Origin: JBHGYD01 sp041920415
GTDB lineage: Bacteria > Bacillota > Bacilli > Bacillales > Anoxybacillaceae
Reading direction: 5' to 3'
Assembly: GCA_041920415.1 (NCBI GenBank)
Contig: JBHGYD010000031.1
Coordinates: forward strand, 1-64,000
DNA length: 64,000 bases
The notes under the pieces are model-generated. The model searched no databases and was not told the DNA's origin. It was given only the letters and a program-made list of their open reading frames with translations. Positions 8,456-16,942 of this stretch are shown one piece after another. The position numbers were made by a program, and so were the translations under genes. Numbering within the stretch: the first letter of the stretch is position 1; every line of letters starts with the position of its first letter.

Positions 8456-8699
8456 GTTCTCAACTCCATTAATCATAGTTTGCTTTTTCTATGATACAGA
8501 ATCGGCAGGAAATAAGCAATGTTTCCATCATTTGTCGATGTTTGAAAGGTCTTTTTTCATCGTTTTAGCGCAGGAGCCCCCCACTTCAACACATGAAAGG
8601 AGTAAGTGGGGGAGGAATGCGCCTTCCTCCTTTCTTTTGAGTAAAGCATATCACAAATTATATGAGATAATATAATTTGTGAAAGTGAGGTGAAAACGA

Positions 8700-9818
8700 A
8701 TGGACATTACATTAACCGCCAAAATGAAAATTTCTCCAACCATCGAACAAGCGGAATTACTCAAACAAACGCTATCGGCTTATCAGTCGGCTTGCAACTA
8801 TGTGTCTAGCTTGATCCATGAAACCAAGATACTCGTACAAGCAAAACTGCATCACATGGCTTATCGTACCCTTCGAGCAAACCATTCCATGCGCTCACAA
8901 ATGGCGCAATCCGTGATGAAAACCGTCATCGCAAGGTATCGTTCTCTTAAAAGCAACGGTCATGAATGGACATTGATTCGTTTTAAAAAAACTGAATACG
9001 ATCTTGTTTGGAATCGGGACTATTCCCTTGTGAAAGGGACATTTTCCGTCAACACACTAGAAGGTCGAATCAAAGTTCCGTTTGAAACAAAAGGAATGGA
9101 ACACTATTTTGACGGATCATGGACGTTTGGAACAGCGAAACTTGTGTATACGCATGGCAAGTTCTTTTTGCATATTCCGATGACAAAAGATATTCCATGC
9201 GTGGACGACCACCACATTCGACAAGTCGTTGGTGTAGACGTGGGTGTTAACTTCCTTGCGGTCGCCTATGACTCTCAAGGGAACACCACGTTCTTTAATG
9301 GTCGGAAAATCAAGCACATGCGAGCGAAATACAAGCGGATGCGAAAAGCCCTTCAACAAAAAGGAACCGCTTCAGCCCGTCGTAAACTCAAAAAAATGGG
9401 ACAACGAGAACACCGTTGGATGACGGATGTCAACCATACCGTCAGTAAGGCACTCGTTCGTCAATACGGGGAGCGTACCCTTTTTGTATTGGAGGACTTA
9501 ACAGGCATTCGAGAAAAGACGGAACGTGTACAGATCCATGACCGTTATGAAACCGTATCATGGGCGTTCCATCAATTCCGTCAAATGCTTGAGTATAAAG
9601 CTCGCTTGTACGGCTCGAAAGTTATGGTGGTGGATCCACGTTACACATCACTCGCATGCCCAAAATGCGGGCATACGGAAAAAGCGAATCGCAACAAGCG
9701 GACACACATGTTTTGTTGTCAGACATGTGGTTACACATCCAACGATGACCGCATTGGTGCAATGAACCTTCAACGAAAAGGAATCGAGTACATCGTTGAA
9801 GGAACGACTCAAGCATGA
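8700..9818 (+). CDS. tnpB: TnpB RNA-guided endonuclease (IS200/IS605 family)
   Basis: The 372-residue frame is intact. It has the N-terminal OrfB helix-turn-helix-like domain, then RuvC-like blocks with all three acidic residues in place: VGVDVG (Asp180), FVLEDL (Glu265) and NDDRIGAMN (Asp350). A zinc ribbon CPKCG plus CQTCG (Cys320/323 and 340/343) sits before the last block. TnpB proteins are programmable DNA nucleases guided by an omega RNA from the 3' end of the element, which favours retention at the donor site. The ATG at 8700 follows GTGAGGTG. The stop codon is inside a strong hairpin (9803-9829). Without tnpA it would need a transposase in trans. Confidence 0.92.
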   Translation: MDITLTAKMKISPTIEQAELLKQTLSAYQSACNYVSSLIHETKILVQAKLHHMAYRTLRANHSMRSQMAQSVMKTVIARYRSLKSNGHEWTLIRFKKTEYDLVWNRDYSLVKGTFSVNTLEGRIKVPFETKGMEHYFDGSWTFGTAKLVYTHGKFFLHIPMTKDIPCVDDHHIRQVVGVDVGVNFLAVAYDSQGNTTFFNGRKIKHMRAKYKRMRKALQQKGTASARRKLKKMGQREHRWMTDVNHTVSKALVRQYGERTLFVLEDLTGIREKTERVQIHDRYETVSWAFHQFRQMLEYKARLYGSKVMVVDPRYTSLACPKCGHTEKANRNKRTHMFCCQTCGYTSNDDRIGAMNLQRKGIEYIVEGTTQA

Positions 9819-9957
9819 CTTGGGTCGTTGGGTAGCTGTCAACCTGCCTAAAGTAACACCAAGTCAAGGAAGGAGGTTCTCAAGAACCGCTTGCACTTCT
9901 GGGTAGTTACAAGCCCCCACTTCAAAAGCCTCTAGGCTTTAAGCAGCGGGTAGTTGA
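9803..9957 (+). ncRNA. Candidate omega RNA overlapping the tnpB 3' end
   Basis: AACGACTCAAG/CTTGGGTCGTT (9803-9829) forms a hairpin across the tnpB stop codon. GGTTCT/AGAACC and AAAGCC/GGCTTT hairpins follow, up to the presumed right end. Overlap with the tnpB tail and the end at the element border are the known layout of omega RNAs. The guide would be the flanking bases from about 9958 on, AACAGCAGAATAATTG. Confidence 0.5.
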
Positions 9958-10005
9958 CAACAGCAGAATAATTGTAAATATTAGATTAGGAAAAGAGGAG
10001 ATATG

Positions 10006-10326
10006 ATGATCATTGTAACGACCGATTACGTACCGGGGAAAGAAATTAAAGAATATAAAGGATTTGTGAAAGGGAATACGGTTCAATCGAAACATATTGG
10101 CAAAGATATTATGGCCAGTTTCAAAACGATTGTCGGTGGTGAAATCAAAGCATATACGGAAATGATGGAAGAAGCAAGACAAATTGCCATCAACCGCATG
10201 ATTGAAGAAGCAAAACAACAAGGAGCGAATGCGATTATTGGGTTGCGATTAGCAACAGCGGCGATTATGGCAAACACATCAGAAATTTTGGCGTACGGAA
10301 CGGCGGTAGTAGTTGAGGAATCGTAA
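10006..10326 (+). CDS. YbjQ/UPF0145 family protein
   Basis: A small 106-residue protein of the YbjQ family (heavy-metal-binding-like pentameric fold): IIVTTDYVPGKEIKEYKG at the N-terminus and GANAIIGLRLATAAI in the middle are the conserved blocks. The biochemical role of the family is unknown. Two adjacent ATGs exist (10003 and 10006); GAGGAG at 9995-10000 is better spaced for the second. The IS element ends about 45 bp upstream, so its original promoter region may have been displaced. Confidence 0.8.
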   Translation: MIIVTTDYVPGKEIKEYKGFVKGNTVQSKHIGKDIMASFKTIVGGEIKAYTEMMEEARQIAINRMIEEAKQQGANAIIGLRLATAAIMANTSEILAYGTAVVVEES

Positions 10327-10332
10327 AATGAC

Positions 10333-10360
10333 TTGACAACCATTTCAGCCGTGATATGAT
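10333..10360 (+). promoter_or_regulatory. Sigma-A promoter of the thiamine operon
   Basis: TTGACA at 10333-10338 and TATGAT at 10355-10360 with a 16-bp spacer, about 30 bp upstream of the riboswitch. Confidence 0.75.
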
Positions 10361-10391
10361 AAATTCAAATGATAAAATTGAATCACTAATA

Positions 10392-10487
10392 GCATCCACT
10401 AGGGGGGCCTTTAGATAGGCTGAGATCAAAGTGTGCCTTTGAGACCCTTAGAACCTGATCTGGATTATACCAGCGTAGGGAAGTGGA
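10392..10487 (+). promoter_or_regulatory. TPP (thi-box) riboswitch aptamer
   Basis: The conserved elements GGCTGAGA (10418-10425), ACCCTTAGAACCTGATCTGG and CCAGCGTAGGGAAGT are all present in order, as in the TPP-binding aptamer. P1 forms between TCCACT (10395-10400) and AGTGGA (10482-10487). It controls the operon below by transcription termination (see the 10530 terminator). Confidence 0.95.
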
Positions 10488-10529
10488 AGTGGCGGGGATA
10501 GGGCTTTTTTTGCTTATTTATCGTTTCCA

Positions 10530-10570
10530 AACCACTTTCTTTACGCTTGCGAAAGAAAGTGGTTTTTTAT
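10530..10570 (+). terminator. Riboswitch-controlled intrinsic terminator
   Basis: AACCACTTTCTTT (10530-10542) pairs perfectly with AAAGAAAGTGGTT (10552-10564), followed by TTTTTT. Its 5' arm CCACTT can instead pair with the AAGTGG of the aptamer P1 strand (10481-10486, repeated at 10487-10492). That pairing would form an antiterminator when TPP is absent. Confidence 0.85.
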
Positions 10571-10643
10571 TTTGTAAAAAATGCAGAATGTGGGCCCAGA
10601 TCTGCATTTTTGGTACATTCATTTATGTTTTGGAGGGAATCCG

Positions 10644-11339
10644 ATGTCATTTTCAGCGTTGTTGCGTAAGGAAGCCGATCCGATTTGGGAAGCAAGTTTT
10701 AAGCATCCATTTGTGACTGAATTAGGTGAGGGAACTCTAGATTTACAGTGTTTTCGTTATTATGTTTTACAAGATTCGTATTATTTAAGTCATTTTGCGA
10801 GAGTGCAAGCACTTGGCGCAGCGAAAGCCGTCGATTTACCTACGACCGCTCGCATGGCGCATCACGCGCAAAATACGTATCAAGCCGAATTGTCTTTGCA
10901 TGAAAAATTTGCGAAACGACTGGGAATTACGGAAGAAGAAAAGGCTTCTTTTATCCCAGCACCAACCGCGTATGCGTATACGTCGCATCTGTATCGCGCA
11001 GCGTATGAAGGACATTTAGGAGATGTTATTGCAGCGATTTTGCCTTGTTATTGGCTTTATTATGAAATCGGTGAACGTTTACAACATTGTCAACCAAAAG
11101 AGCCGATTTACCAAGAATGGATTGCTGCTTATGGGTCCGAGTGGTTTCGTAGTTTAGTCGAAGAACAAATTGCTCGACTAGACGCGATTGCTGAAGCTGT
11201 TACGGAAACGGATCGAAAGAGAATGGAGCAGCATTTTATCATCAGCAGTCAGTATGAATATTCATTTTGGGAAATGGCGTATCGTCTAGAAACATGGCCA
11301 ATTAAAAGAAAGGAGACAGTTGAACATGCAAGCAACTAA
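10644..11339 (+). CDS. tenA: Aminopyrimidine aminohydrolase TenA
   Basis: This 231-residue all-helical enzyme has the catalytic Cys135 in ILPCYWLYYEIG, with Asp44 and Glu205 at the positions used by B. subtilis TenA. It hydrolyses 4-amino-5-aminomethyl-2-methylpyrimidine to HMP, salvaging degraded thiamine. The ATG at 10644 follows TGGAGGGA; a longer frame from 10581 would run back into the terminator loop and was rejected. It is the first gene after the TPP switch and overlaps the start of ykoE. Confidence 0.93.
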   Translation: MSFSALLRKEADPIWEASFKHPFVTELGEGTLDLQCFRYYVLQDSYYLSHFARVQALGAAKAVDLPTTARMAHHAQNTYQAELSLHEKFAKRLGITEEEKASFIPAPTAYAYTSHLYRAAYEGHLGDVIAAILPCYWLYYEIGERLQHCQPKEPIYQEWIAAYGSEWFRSLVEEQIARLDAIAEAVTETDRKRMEQHFIISSQYEYSFWEMAYRLETWPIKRKETVEHASN

Positions 11340-11913
11340 AGGATTAAAATTAGCGGATATTTTAACAACGATTGTGATTTCGATTGTATTTGGGATTGTG
11401 TATAAACTATGGGGACCGTTTTACTATTTTGTGAAACCGTTTGGCTTTCATCTTGACCAACTTATTTATGGAATGTGGTTCATTGCCGCAACCGTCGCTT
11501 TTCTCATTATTCGCAAACCAGGGGTAGCACTTTTGGCGGAAATTGCTGCTTCTTCCGGTGAGTTTATTATGGGATCTGAATGGGGACTTGAAGTATTGCT
11601 TTACGGTGTTGTACAAGGATTGTTTGCAGAAGTGGTGTTTGCGGCGTTCCGATATAAGCGCTTTGATCTTTTCGTTGTTTCATTAGCGGCAATTAGCTCT
11701 ACTATTGGTTCATTGATTATGGATTTTTACAAAGGGTATATTGAAGCGTTAGCTCCTTGGAATCTAGCATTATTTCTCATTGCTCGCTTTGTTGGTGCCA
11801 TCATTATTTCTGGAGTGTTTGCGTCTTCATTAGTGAAAGCGCTAGAAGCGACAGGAGTGACGCAAATGGTTCGTTCTGCTTCGAAGGAAGATTATGATGC
11901 ATTAGACCGTTAA
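11326..11913 (+). CDS. ykoE: ECF transporter S component YkoE (thiamine/HMP)
   Basis: This 195-residue membrane protein has about five to six hydrophobic segments. Its opening, LADILTTIVISIVFGIVYKLWG, is followed by the acidic GEFIMGSEWG loop; this pattern marks the YkoE substrate-binding subunit. With YkoD and YkoC it forms an ECF-type importer for thiamine or its HMP precursor. The ATG at 11326 has AAAGGAGAC upstream and overlaps tenA by 14 bp. B. subtilis carries ykoFEDC as a separate unit; ykoF is absent here. Confidence 0.88.
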   Translation: MQATKGLKLADILTTIVISIVFGIVYKLWGPFYYFVKPFGFHLDQLIYGMWFIAATVAFLIIRKPGVALLAEIAASSGEFIMGSEWGLEVLLYGVVQGLFAEVVFAAFRYKRFDLFVVSLAAISSTIGSLIMDFYKGYIEALAPWNLALFLIARFVGAIIISGVFASSLVKALEATGVTQMVRSASKEDYDALDR

Positions 11914-11929
11914 AGGGTGAAACGAAAAC

Positions 11930-13381
11930 ATGGAATTAGTTGCATCAGTTGAACAGCTGCGTTTGAAATTTCCAGGTAAAGATACGTTATTGTTTAAAGA
12001 TTTATCAGTGTCTTTTTTCAAAGGGGAAAAAGTATTATTGTTAGGTCCATCAGGTTGCGGCAAATCGACGTTGTTGCAAGTGCTTTCTGGATTGATTCCG
12101 CATTCAATCGATATTCCGATGAAAGCGAAAAACATACATATCCCCAATAACTGGGGATATGTATTTCAAGACCCCGATTCTCAATTTTGCATGCCGTTTG
12201 TCGACGAGGAGATCGCCTTTGCATTGGAAAATATCGGCGTGCCACGCGAACAAATGCAAGGGCGCATTGAAGAATTGCTAGAAGTAGTAGGTCTAGAGTT
12301 GCCACCGCATACAAATATTCAAACATTGTCAGGAGGCATGAAGCAGCGGCTGGCGCTTGCCTCTGTCCTTGCTTTACATCCCGATGTGTTGTTTCTCGAC
12401 GAGCCGACAGCGATGATTGATGACGAAGGGACCGAAGCGATTTGGCAAACAGTCAAACGAATCGCCCATGATAAAACGGTCATTATCGTCGAACATAAAA
12501 TTGAGCATGTGTTAGATTTTGTTGATCGGATTATTTTGTTTAACGATCGCGGTGAAATCATTGATGATGGAGAGGCAAACACCATTTTCAACGACTATAA
12601 AGAAGTCATCGCCTCACAAGGAATTTGGTATCCCGGAGTATGGGATGATTATGTAAAAAAAAGAAAACACGGTCAACTAAGCATCCGTCAAGACGAGGTA
12701 ATTCGGTTGGAGCGTTTTCAAGGGTATCGAAATAAAGAAGTGAAAATTCGTGTGGATGAAGCACGTGTTCATGCCGGGGAATGGATTGCCATTACCGGGA
12801 AAAACGGGGCCGGAAAAAGCACGCTATTACATGCGCTTATGAAGCTCATTCCAACTGATGGGGTGTATGAGTTATATGGGAAACGAAGCGAACAAACGAA
12901 ACATATTGCTCGTCTTATCGCGTTTGTGTTCCAAAACCCAGAGTTTCAATTTGTGACCAATTCCGTATGGGAGGAAATGGCGTATTCGCTTCGCCTTGAA
13001 AAGCGACCGGAGCAAGAAATCGATGCGACAGTTGCGAATCTATTGCGGATGTTTCATTTAGAGGAGCAAAAAGAACAACATCCGTATCAATTGTCGATGG
13101 GGCAAAAACGCCGATTGAGTGTAGCGGCATCGATTATAAGCGGACAAAAGCTATTACTATTAGATGAGCCGACATTTGGACAAGACGCGAAAAATACATT
13201 TGCCTTGCTAGAGTTGTTAGAATCGTATCGCGAACAAGGCGCAACGATTATGATGGTCACCCATGATGAAAATATCGTGAAGCATTTTGCAACACGCAGA
13301 TGGGTAATTGAAAATGGGTGTCTTGTCCGTGACGAACCGCTTAAGGAAAGCCATATAAAAAACGTTTTATTATCTGTGTAA
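11930..13381 (+). CDS. ykoD: ECF transporter ATPase YkoD (two fused ABC domains)
   Basis: The 483-residue protein holds two complete ABC ATPase domains in tandem. The first has Walker A GPSGCGKST at 39-47, signature LSGGMKQR and Walker B VLFLDEP. The second has Walker A GKNGAGKST near residue 285, signature LSMGQKRR and Walker B LLLLDEP. It powers the YkoE/YkoC importer. A short inverted repeat (TATCCCC-AATAACT-GGGGATA) lies inside the coding sequence near 12138 and looks incidental. It starts 16 bp after ykoE. Confidence 0.92.
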   Translation: MELVASVEQLRLKFPGKDTLLFKDLSVSFFKGEKVLLLGPSGCGKSTLLQVLSGLIPHSIDIPMKAKNIHIPNNWGYVFQDPDSQFCMPFVDEEIAFALENIGVPREQMQGRIEELLEVVGLELPPHTNIQTLSGGMKQRLALASVLALHPDVLFLDEPTAMIDDEGTEAIWQTVKRIAHDKTVIIVEHKIEHVLDFVDRIILFNDRGEIIDDGEANTIFNDYKEVIASQGIWYPGVWDDYVKKRKHGQLSIRQDEVIRLERFQGYRNKEVKIRVDEARVHAGEWIAITGKNGAGKSTLLHALMKLIPTDGVYELYGKRSEQTKHIARLIAFVFQNPEFQFVTNSVWEEMAYSLRLEKRPEQEIDATVANLLRMFHLEEQKEQHPYQLSMGQKRRLSVAASIISGQKLLLLDEPTFGQDAKNTFALLELLESYREQGATIMMVTHDENIVKHFATRRWVIENGCLVRDEPLKESHIKNVLLSV

Positions 13382-13393
13382 GGAGGGAGAACG

Positions 13394-14179
13394 GTGAGAT
13401 GGAACATTCATTATCGTGAAACGTGGCTTCATCGAACGAATCCAAGTTTAAAGTTACTTGTCATGCTTGGTTTGTTTATCGTCGTATTGTTTGTTCATAA
13501 TCCTAATATCTTAGTGAACTTCGCTATTGGACTTATCCTTTTGTTTTTCATCTATACCGGCTACCCTCCGAAATATTTGTTGTTATTCTTTTTGCCGTTT
13601 TTGCTTATTTTCGTTTCGACTGCTTCCTCGATGATGTTGTTCGGACAAGGAAAAACGACATGGTTTCAGTGGGGGCTTGTCCATATTACAAAGGAAAGTT
13701 TTTTGCGCGGTATGCATCTCGGGTTTCGCGCGTTAACGTTTGCGTTACTCGGTTTAACTTTTTCGCTAACAACAAGACCCGTTTATTTATTTTATTCACT
13801 TATGCAACAACTAAAGTTAAAACCGAAATATGCCTATAGTTTTTTAGCGGGAGTTCGCCTTATTCCGATTATGCTTGAGGAATTTCAAACGGTACAAAGC
13901 GCTTTAAAAGTACGGGGAGCGGCTGCCAACAGCGGAATATTTGAAGAAGTAAAACGGTATGCGATTCCGCTTTTGTCACAAAGTATTCGCCGCGCACAAC
14001 GCATTGCGGTTGCGATGGAAGCAAAACGTTTTTCGAGCGGAACGAATCGAACGTTTTACTACGAAATAGGGTTTAGTAAATACGATGTGATGTTTCTTCT
14101 CTACATCATTGTGATGACGGCGTTGGCGTTTTACGTTGCAACCATTTCCCCATACATCCCAGTGACAGATGTACGCTAG
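13394..14179 (+). CDS. ykoC: ECF transporter T component YkoC
   Basis: This 261-residue transmembrane coupling protein has a hydrophobic N-terminal half with about four segments. Conserved T-component motifs include SLKLLVML near the start, and LKVRGAA near residue 172 and MEAKRF near residue 210 as the Ala-Arg-Gly-type coupling helices that bind the ATPase. The start is GTG at 13394 with AAGGAGGGAGA upstream. It completes the YkoEDC importer. Confidence 0.9.
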   Translation: MRWNIHYRETWLHRTNPSLKLLVMLGLFIVVLFVHNPNILVNFAIGLILLFFIYTGYPPKYLLLFFLPFLLIFVSTASSMMLFGQGKTTWFQWGLVHITKESFLRGMHLGFRALTFALLGLTFSLTTRPVYLFYSLMQQLKLKPKYAYSFLAGVRLIPIMLEEFQTVQSALKVRGAAANSGIFEEVKRYAIPLLSQSIRRAQRIAVAMEAKRFSSGTNRTFYYEIGFSKYDVMFLLYIIVMTALAFYVATISPYIPVTDVR

Positions 14180-14200
14180 AAAGCGGGGATAAGGATAAGA

Positions 14201-14827
14201 ATGAAAAAACAATTTCATGCCATCTCAACGGGAGTGCAGTCACTTGAACAGTTCGTGACGCTTGCATCACGCATTCACCCATATGTCGACGCGATTCATG
14301 TGCGCGAGAAAACGAAGACGGCAAAAGAACTTGTCGAGATTATTTCGGTTCTTCTTGCGCACGGCGTGCCGGCAGAGAAGGTGATCGTCAATGACCGAGT
14401 TGATGTGGCCATCGCCTGTGGAGTGAAAGGAGTACAACTTGCCTATCATAGCTTACATGCCAAAGTGGTAAAAGATCATTTTCCGTCACTTGTTGTTGGT
14501 TGTTCTGTTCATTCATTAGAAGAAGCCATTGAAGCGGAGAAAAGCGGGGCAGATTATTGTATATACGGTCATATTTTTCCGACTGCGTGCAAAGCAGACG
14601 TACGTCCAAGAGGGTTAGACACATTAAGGAATATAACATCGAGTATACACATTCCCGTTATTGCGATTGGTGGCATTCAACCGGACAATGTCAAACAAGT
14701 GCTACAAGCGGGAGCTAGTGGAATTGCGGTAATGTCGGGCGTGTTTTTAGTGAAAGATGCGCTCACTCAAGTGAAGGAATATGCACGTATTGTGAAAAAG
14801 TGGAGAGGAGATTTTAATGAGTTGTAA
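14201..14827 (+). CDS. tenI: Thiazole tautomerase TenI
   Basis: This 208-residue TIM barrel is related to ThiE. The conserved GHIFPT (histidine at about residue 126) and the phosphate-binding GGIQPDN and SGIAVMSGVF blocks support TenI rather than thiamine phosphate synthase. TenI aromatises the ThiG product to the carboxythiazole phosphate. Its 3' end overlaps thiO by 11 bp. Confidence 0.85.
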   Translation: MKKQFHAISTGVQSLEQFVTLASRIHPYVDAIHVREKTKTAKELVEIISVLLAHGVPAEKVIVNDRVDVAIACGVKGVQLAYHSLHAKVVKDHFPSLVVGCSVHSLEEAIEAEKSGADYCIYGHIFPTACKADVRPRGLDTLRNITSSIHIPVIAIGGIQPDNVKQVLQAGASGIAVMSGVFLVKDALTQVKEYARIVKKWRGDFNEL

Positions 14828-15956
14828 CTATTACGATGTCGCGATTATTGGCGGTGGGATTGTTGGTGCTTCGATCGCGTTTCAAGTAGCGAAACGAGGC
14901 TTTCGTGTTGTTGTGTTGGAAAAAGAGCGCATCGCTAGTCAAGCTTCGAGTGCAGCGGCGGGAATGCTTGGAGCACAATCAGAATTTTCGAGCGAAAGTC
15001 CGCTTATTCCGCTTGCTTTAAAAAGCCGCGCGCTGTTTCCTACATTAGCGGAAGAATTAAAAGAACTTACAGGAATTGATATCGGTCTCGTGCAAAAAGG
15101 GATGTTGAAAATTGCGTTAACCGATAAAGAAGCAGAAGAGTTACGGCAGCATTATCAATTTTGGAAGGCTTTAGATGTAAGTGTTTGTTGGTTTACGACC
15201 AATGAAGTAGTTGCCATGGAGCCGTCTGTCACTCAAGAGTTAGTCGGAGCGATGTATCTTCCAAATGATGGGCAAGTCAACGCTCGAGATTTATCGATTG
15301 CATTTGCCAAAGCAGCGGCTGTCTATGGAGCGGAATGGCGTGAGTATACGGAAGTGATTTCAATCGATAAAGAAACGGAACAAATGTATCGCGTGCGAAC
15401 GAATGCTGGAATGGTTGGTGCGAACGCAGTTGTCATTGCAACAGGAGCATGGGCTGCCCAATTTCTTGCAAAGACGGGAATCGATATACCGATGTACCCT
15501 GTCAAAGGGGAATGCGTCTTCGTAACAATGGAAAAACCGGTTATCAAGACGACGATTTTTGGCCAAAACGGCTGTTATATCGTTCCGAAAAAAGGGAACA
15601 AACTTCTTATTGGCGCGACGTCTACACCGAACACCTTTGATAAAAAAGTGTCAGTACAGGGAATTGCGAGCTTGCTTGAACAAGCGCAGCAGATCCTACC
15701 AAACATTCGAGAAGCCGAATGGGAAAAAGCATGGGCAGGAACCCGACCACAAACAGAAGATGGTTTGCCATACATAGGCGAGCATCCTAATTATGAAAGA
15801 GTCTGGATTGCGGCTGGACATTATCGAAACGGTATTTTACTTAGCCCGATTACAGGTGTATTGGTAGCTGATCTCATTGAAGGAAAAGGAAGTGGTGAAA
15901 TCGACCTTTCTCCTTTTTCATTATTAAGGAACAATCGGGTCACATTCACTATGTAA
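14817..15956 (+). CDS. thiO: Glycine oxidase ThiO
   Basis: This 379-residue flavoenzyme of the DAO family has the FAD-binding VAIIGGGIVGASIAFQ at the N-terminus, ASSAAAGMLGAQ in the substrate region, and the C-terminal GHYRNGILLSPITG motif. It oxidises glycine to iminoglycine, the precursor of the thiazole ring. Translational coupling to tenI is indicated by the 11-bp overlap, with GGAGAGG upstream of the ATG. Confidence 0.92.
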   Translation: MSCNYYDVAIIGGGIVGASIAFQVAKRGFRVVVLEKERIASQASSAAAGMLGAQSEFSSESPLIPLALKSRALFPTLAEELKELTGIDIGLVQKGMLKIALTDKEAEELRQHYQFWKALDVSVCWFTTNEVVAMEPSVTQELVGAMYLPNDGQVNARDLSIAFAKAAAVYGAEWREYTEVISIDKETEQMYRVRTNAGMVGANAVVIATGAWAAQFLAKTGIDIPMYPVKGECVFVTMEKPVIKTTIFGQNGCYIVPKKGNKLLIGATSTPNTFDKKVSVQGIASLLEQAQQILPNIREAEWEKAWAGTRPQTEDGLPYIGEHPNYERVWIAAGHYRNGILLSPITGVLVADLIEGKGSGEIDLSPFSLLRNNRVTFTM

Positions 15957-15968
15957 GGGGGAGTTGCG

Positions 15969-16172
15969 GTGGAACTGATGATTAATGGTGAATTGATTCA
16001 GCTTCCCGAAAACGTGAAAACGGTTTCTGATTTGCTGTCTCATTTTCAATTAAATGAAAAAATCGCAATTGTCGAAATGAATTTGAACATTATTCAAAAA
16101 CAAGAGTATGAAACGGCGACATTATGTAATGGAGATAAAGTCGAAATTGTTCATTTTGTAGGAGGCGGTTGA
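15969..16172 (+). CDS. thiS: Sulfur carrier protein ThiS
   Basis: This 67-residue ubiquitin-like protein ends in the required diglycine (VGGG). The C-terminus is adenylated by ThiF and converted to a thiocarboxylate that gives sulfur to ThiG. The start is GTG 15969, five bases after AAGGGGGAG; an internal ATG at 15978 is too far away. Its stop codon overlaps the thiG start by one base. Confidence 0.92.
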   Translation: MELMINGELIQLPENVKTVSDLLSHFQLNEKIAIVEMNLNIIQKQEYETATLCNGDKVEIVHFVGGG

Positions 16173-16942
16173 TGATGTTACGAATTGGGCCATATGAATT
16201 TCAATCAAGACTTTTACTAGGGACAGGGAAATATCCGAACTTTGATATTCAAAAAGAGGCGGTTGAAGCATCAGGTGCAGAAATTTTAACGTTTGCTGTT
16301 CGTCGCATGAACATTTTTGAACCAAATCGACCGAATTTTCTTGAAAAACTTGATATTACAAAATACAAACTTCTTCCAAACACCGCAGGCGCCAAAACAG
16401 CGGAAGAAGCGGTGCGGATTGCGCGACTCGCCAAAGCCTCAGGGTTATGTGATATGATTAAAGTAGAGGTCATAGGTTGCGACAAAACGTTACTTCCTGA
16501 TCCGGTCGAGACGTTAAAAGCAACAGAGATGCTGCTAGAGGAAGGATTTATTGTTCTTCCATATACGTCCGATGACGTCGTGCTCGCGAAACGCTTGCAA
16601 CAATTAGGCTGTCACGCCATTATGCCGGGGGCTTCGCCAATCGGTTCAGGACAAGGAATTATTAATCCATTAAATTTAAGCCTTATTATAGAGCAAGCAA
16701 CCGTTCCTGTCATTGTGGATGCGGGAATTGGTAGTCCGGCCGATGCGGCATTGGCCATGGAATTAGGGGCTGATGGCGTGTTATTAAATACGGCTGTAGC
16801 CGGTGCAGCGGATCCTGTAAAAATGGCGAAAGCAATGAAGCTCGCGATTGAAGCGGGGCGTCTCGGTTATGAGGCCGGGCGAATTCCGAAAAAACGGTAC
16901 GCAACCGCAAGTAGTCCAATGGAAGGAATGAGCATTGTTTGA
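16172..16942 (+). CDS. thiG: Thiazole synthase ThiG
   Basis: This 256-residue TIM barrel has the Schiff-base lysine in MIKVEVIG (Lys97) and the phosphate-binding block DAGIGSPADAALAMELGADGVLLNTA. It builds the thiazole from 1-deoxyxylulose 5-phosphate, iminoglycine and ThiS thiocarboxylate. Two adjacent ATGs (16172 and 16175) follow AGGAGGCG, which lies inside the thiS tail. It overlaps thiF by 4 bp. Confidence 0.94.
   Translation: MMLRIGPYEFQSRLLLGTGKYPNFDIQKEAVEASGAEILTFAVRRMNIFEPNRPNFLEKLDITKYKLLPNTAGAKTAEEAVRIARLAKASGLCDMIKVEVIGCDKTLLPDPVETLKATEMLLEEGFIVLPYTSDDVVLAKRLQQLGCHAIMPGASPIGSGQGIINPLNLSLIIEQATVPVIVDAGIGSPADAALAMELGADGVLLNTAVAGAADPVKMAKAMKLAIEAGRLGYEAGRIPKKRYATASSPMEGMSIV

Larger units (their letters stand above)
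8561..9957 (+). mobile_element. TnpB-only IS200/IS605-family element (IS1341-type)
   Basis: A lone tnpB is flanked by non-coding ends rich in hairpins and there is no tnpA. The left end has CCCCCACTT/AAGTGGGGG (8578-8612) and GGAGGA/TCCTCC (8611-8630). The right end has GGTTCT/AGAACC (9875-9888) and AAAGCC/GGCTTT (9925-9940), then GCGGGTAGTTGAC. The string CCCCCACTTCAA occurs in both ends. Boundaries are estimates: TTCAT at 8556-8560 could be the target motif next to the left end, and the right end is placed after GTTGAC. The element separates rlmI from ybjQ without breaking either. Confidence 0.7.

Noticed and set aside
12138..12158. Inverted repeat TATCCCC-GGGGATA inside ykoD
   Set aside because: It falls in conserved coding sequence with no T-tract or start site nearby; probably chance.
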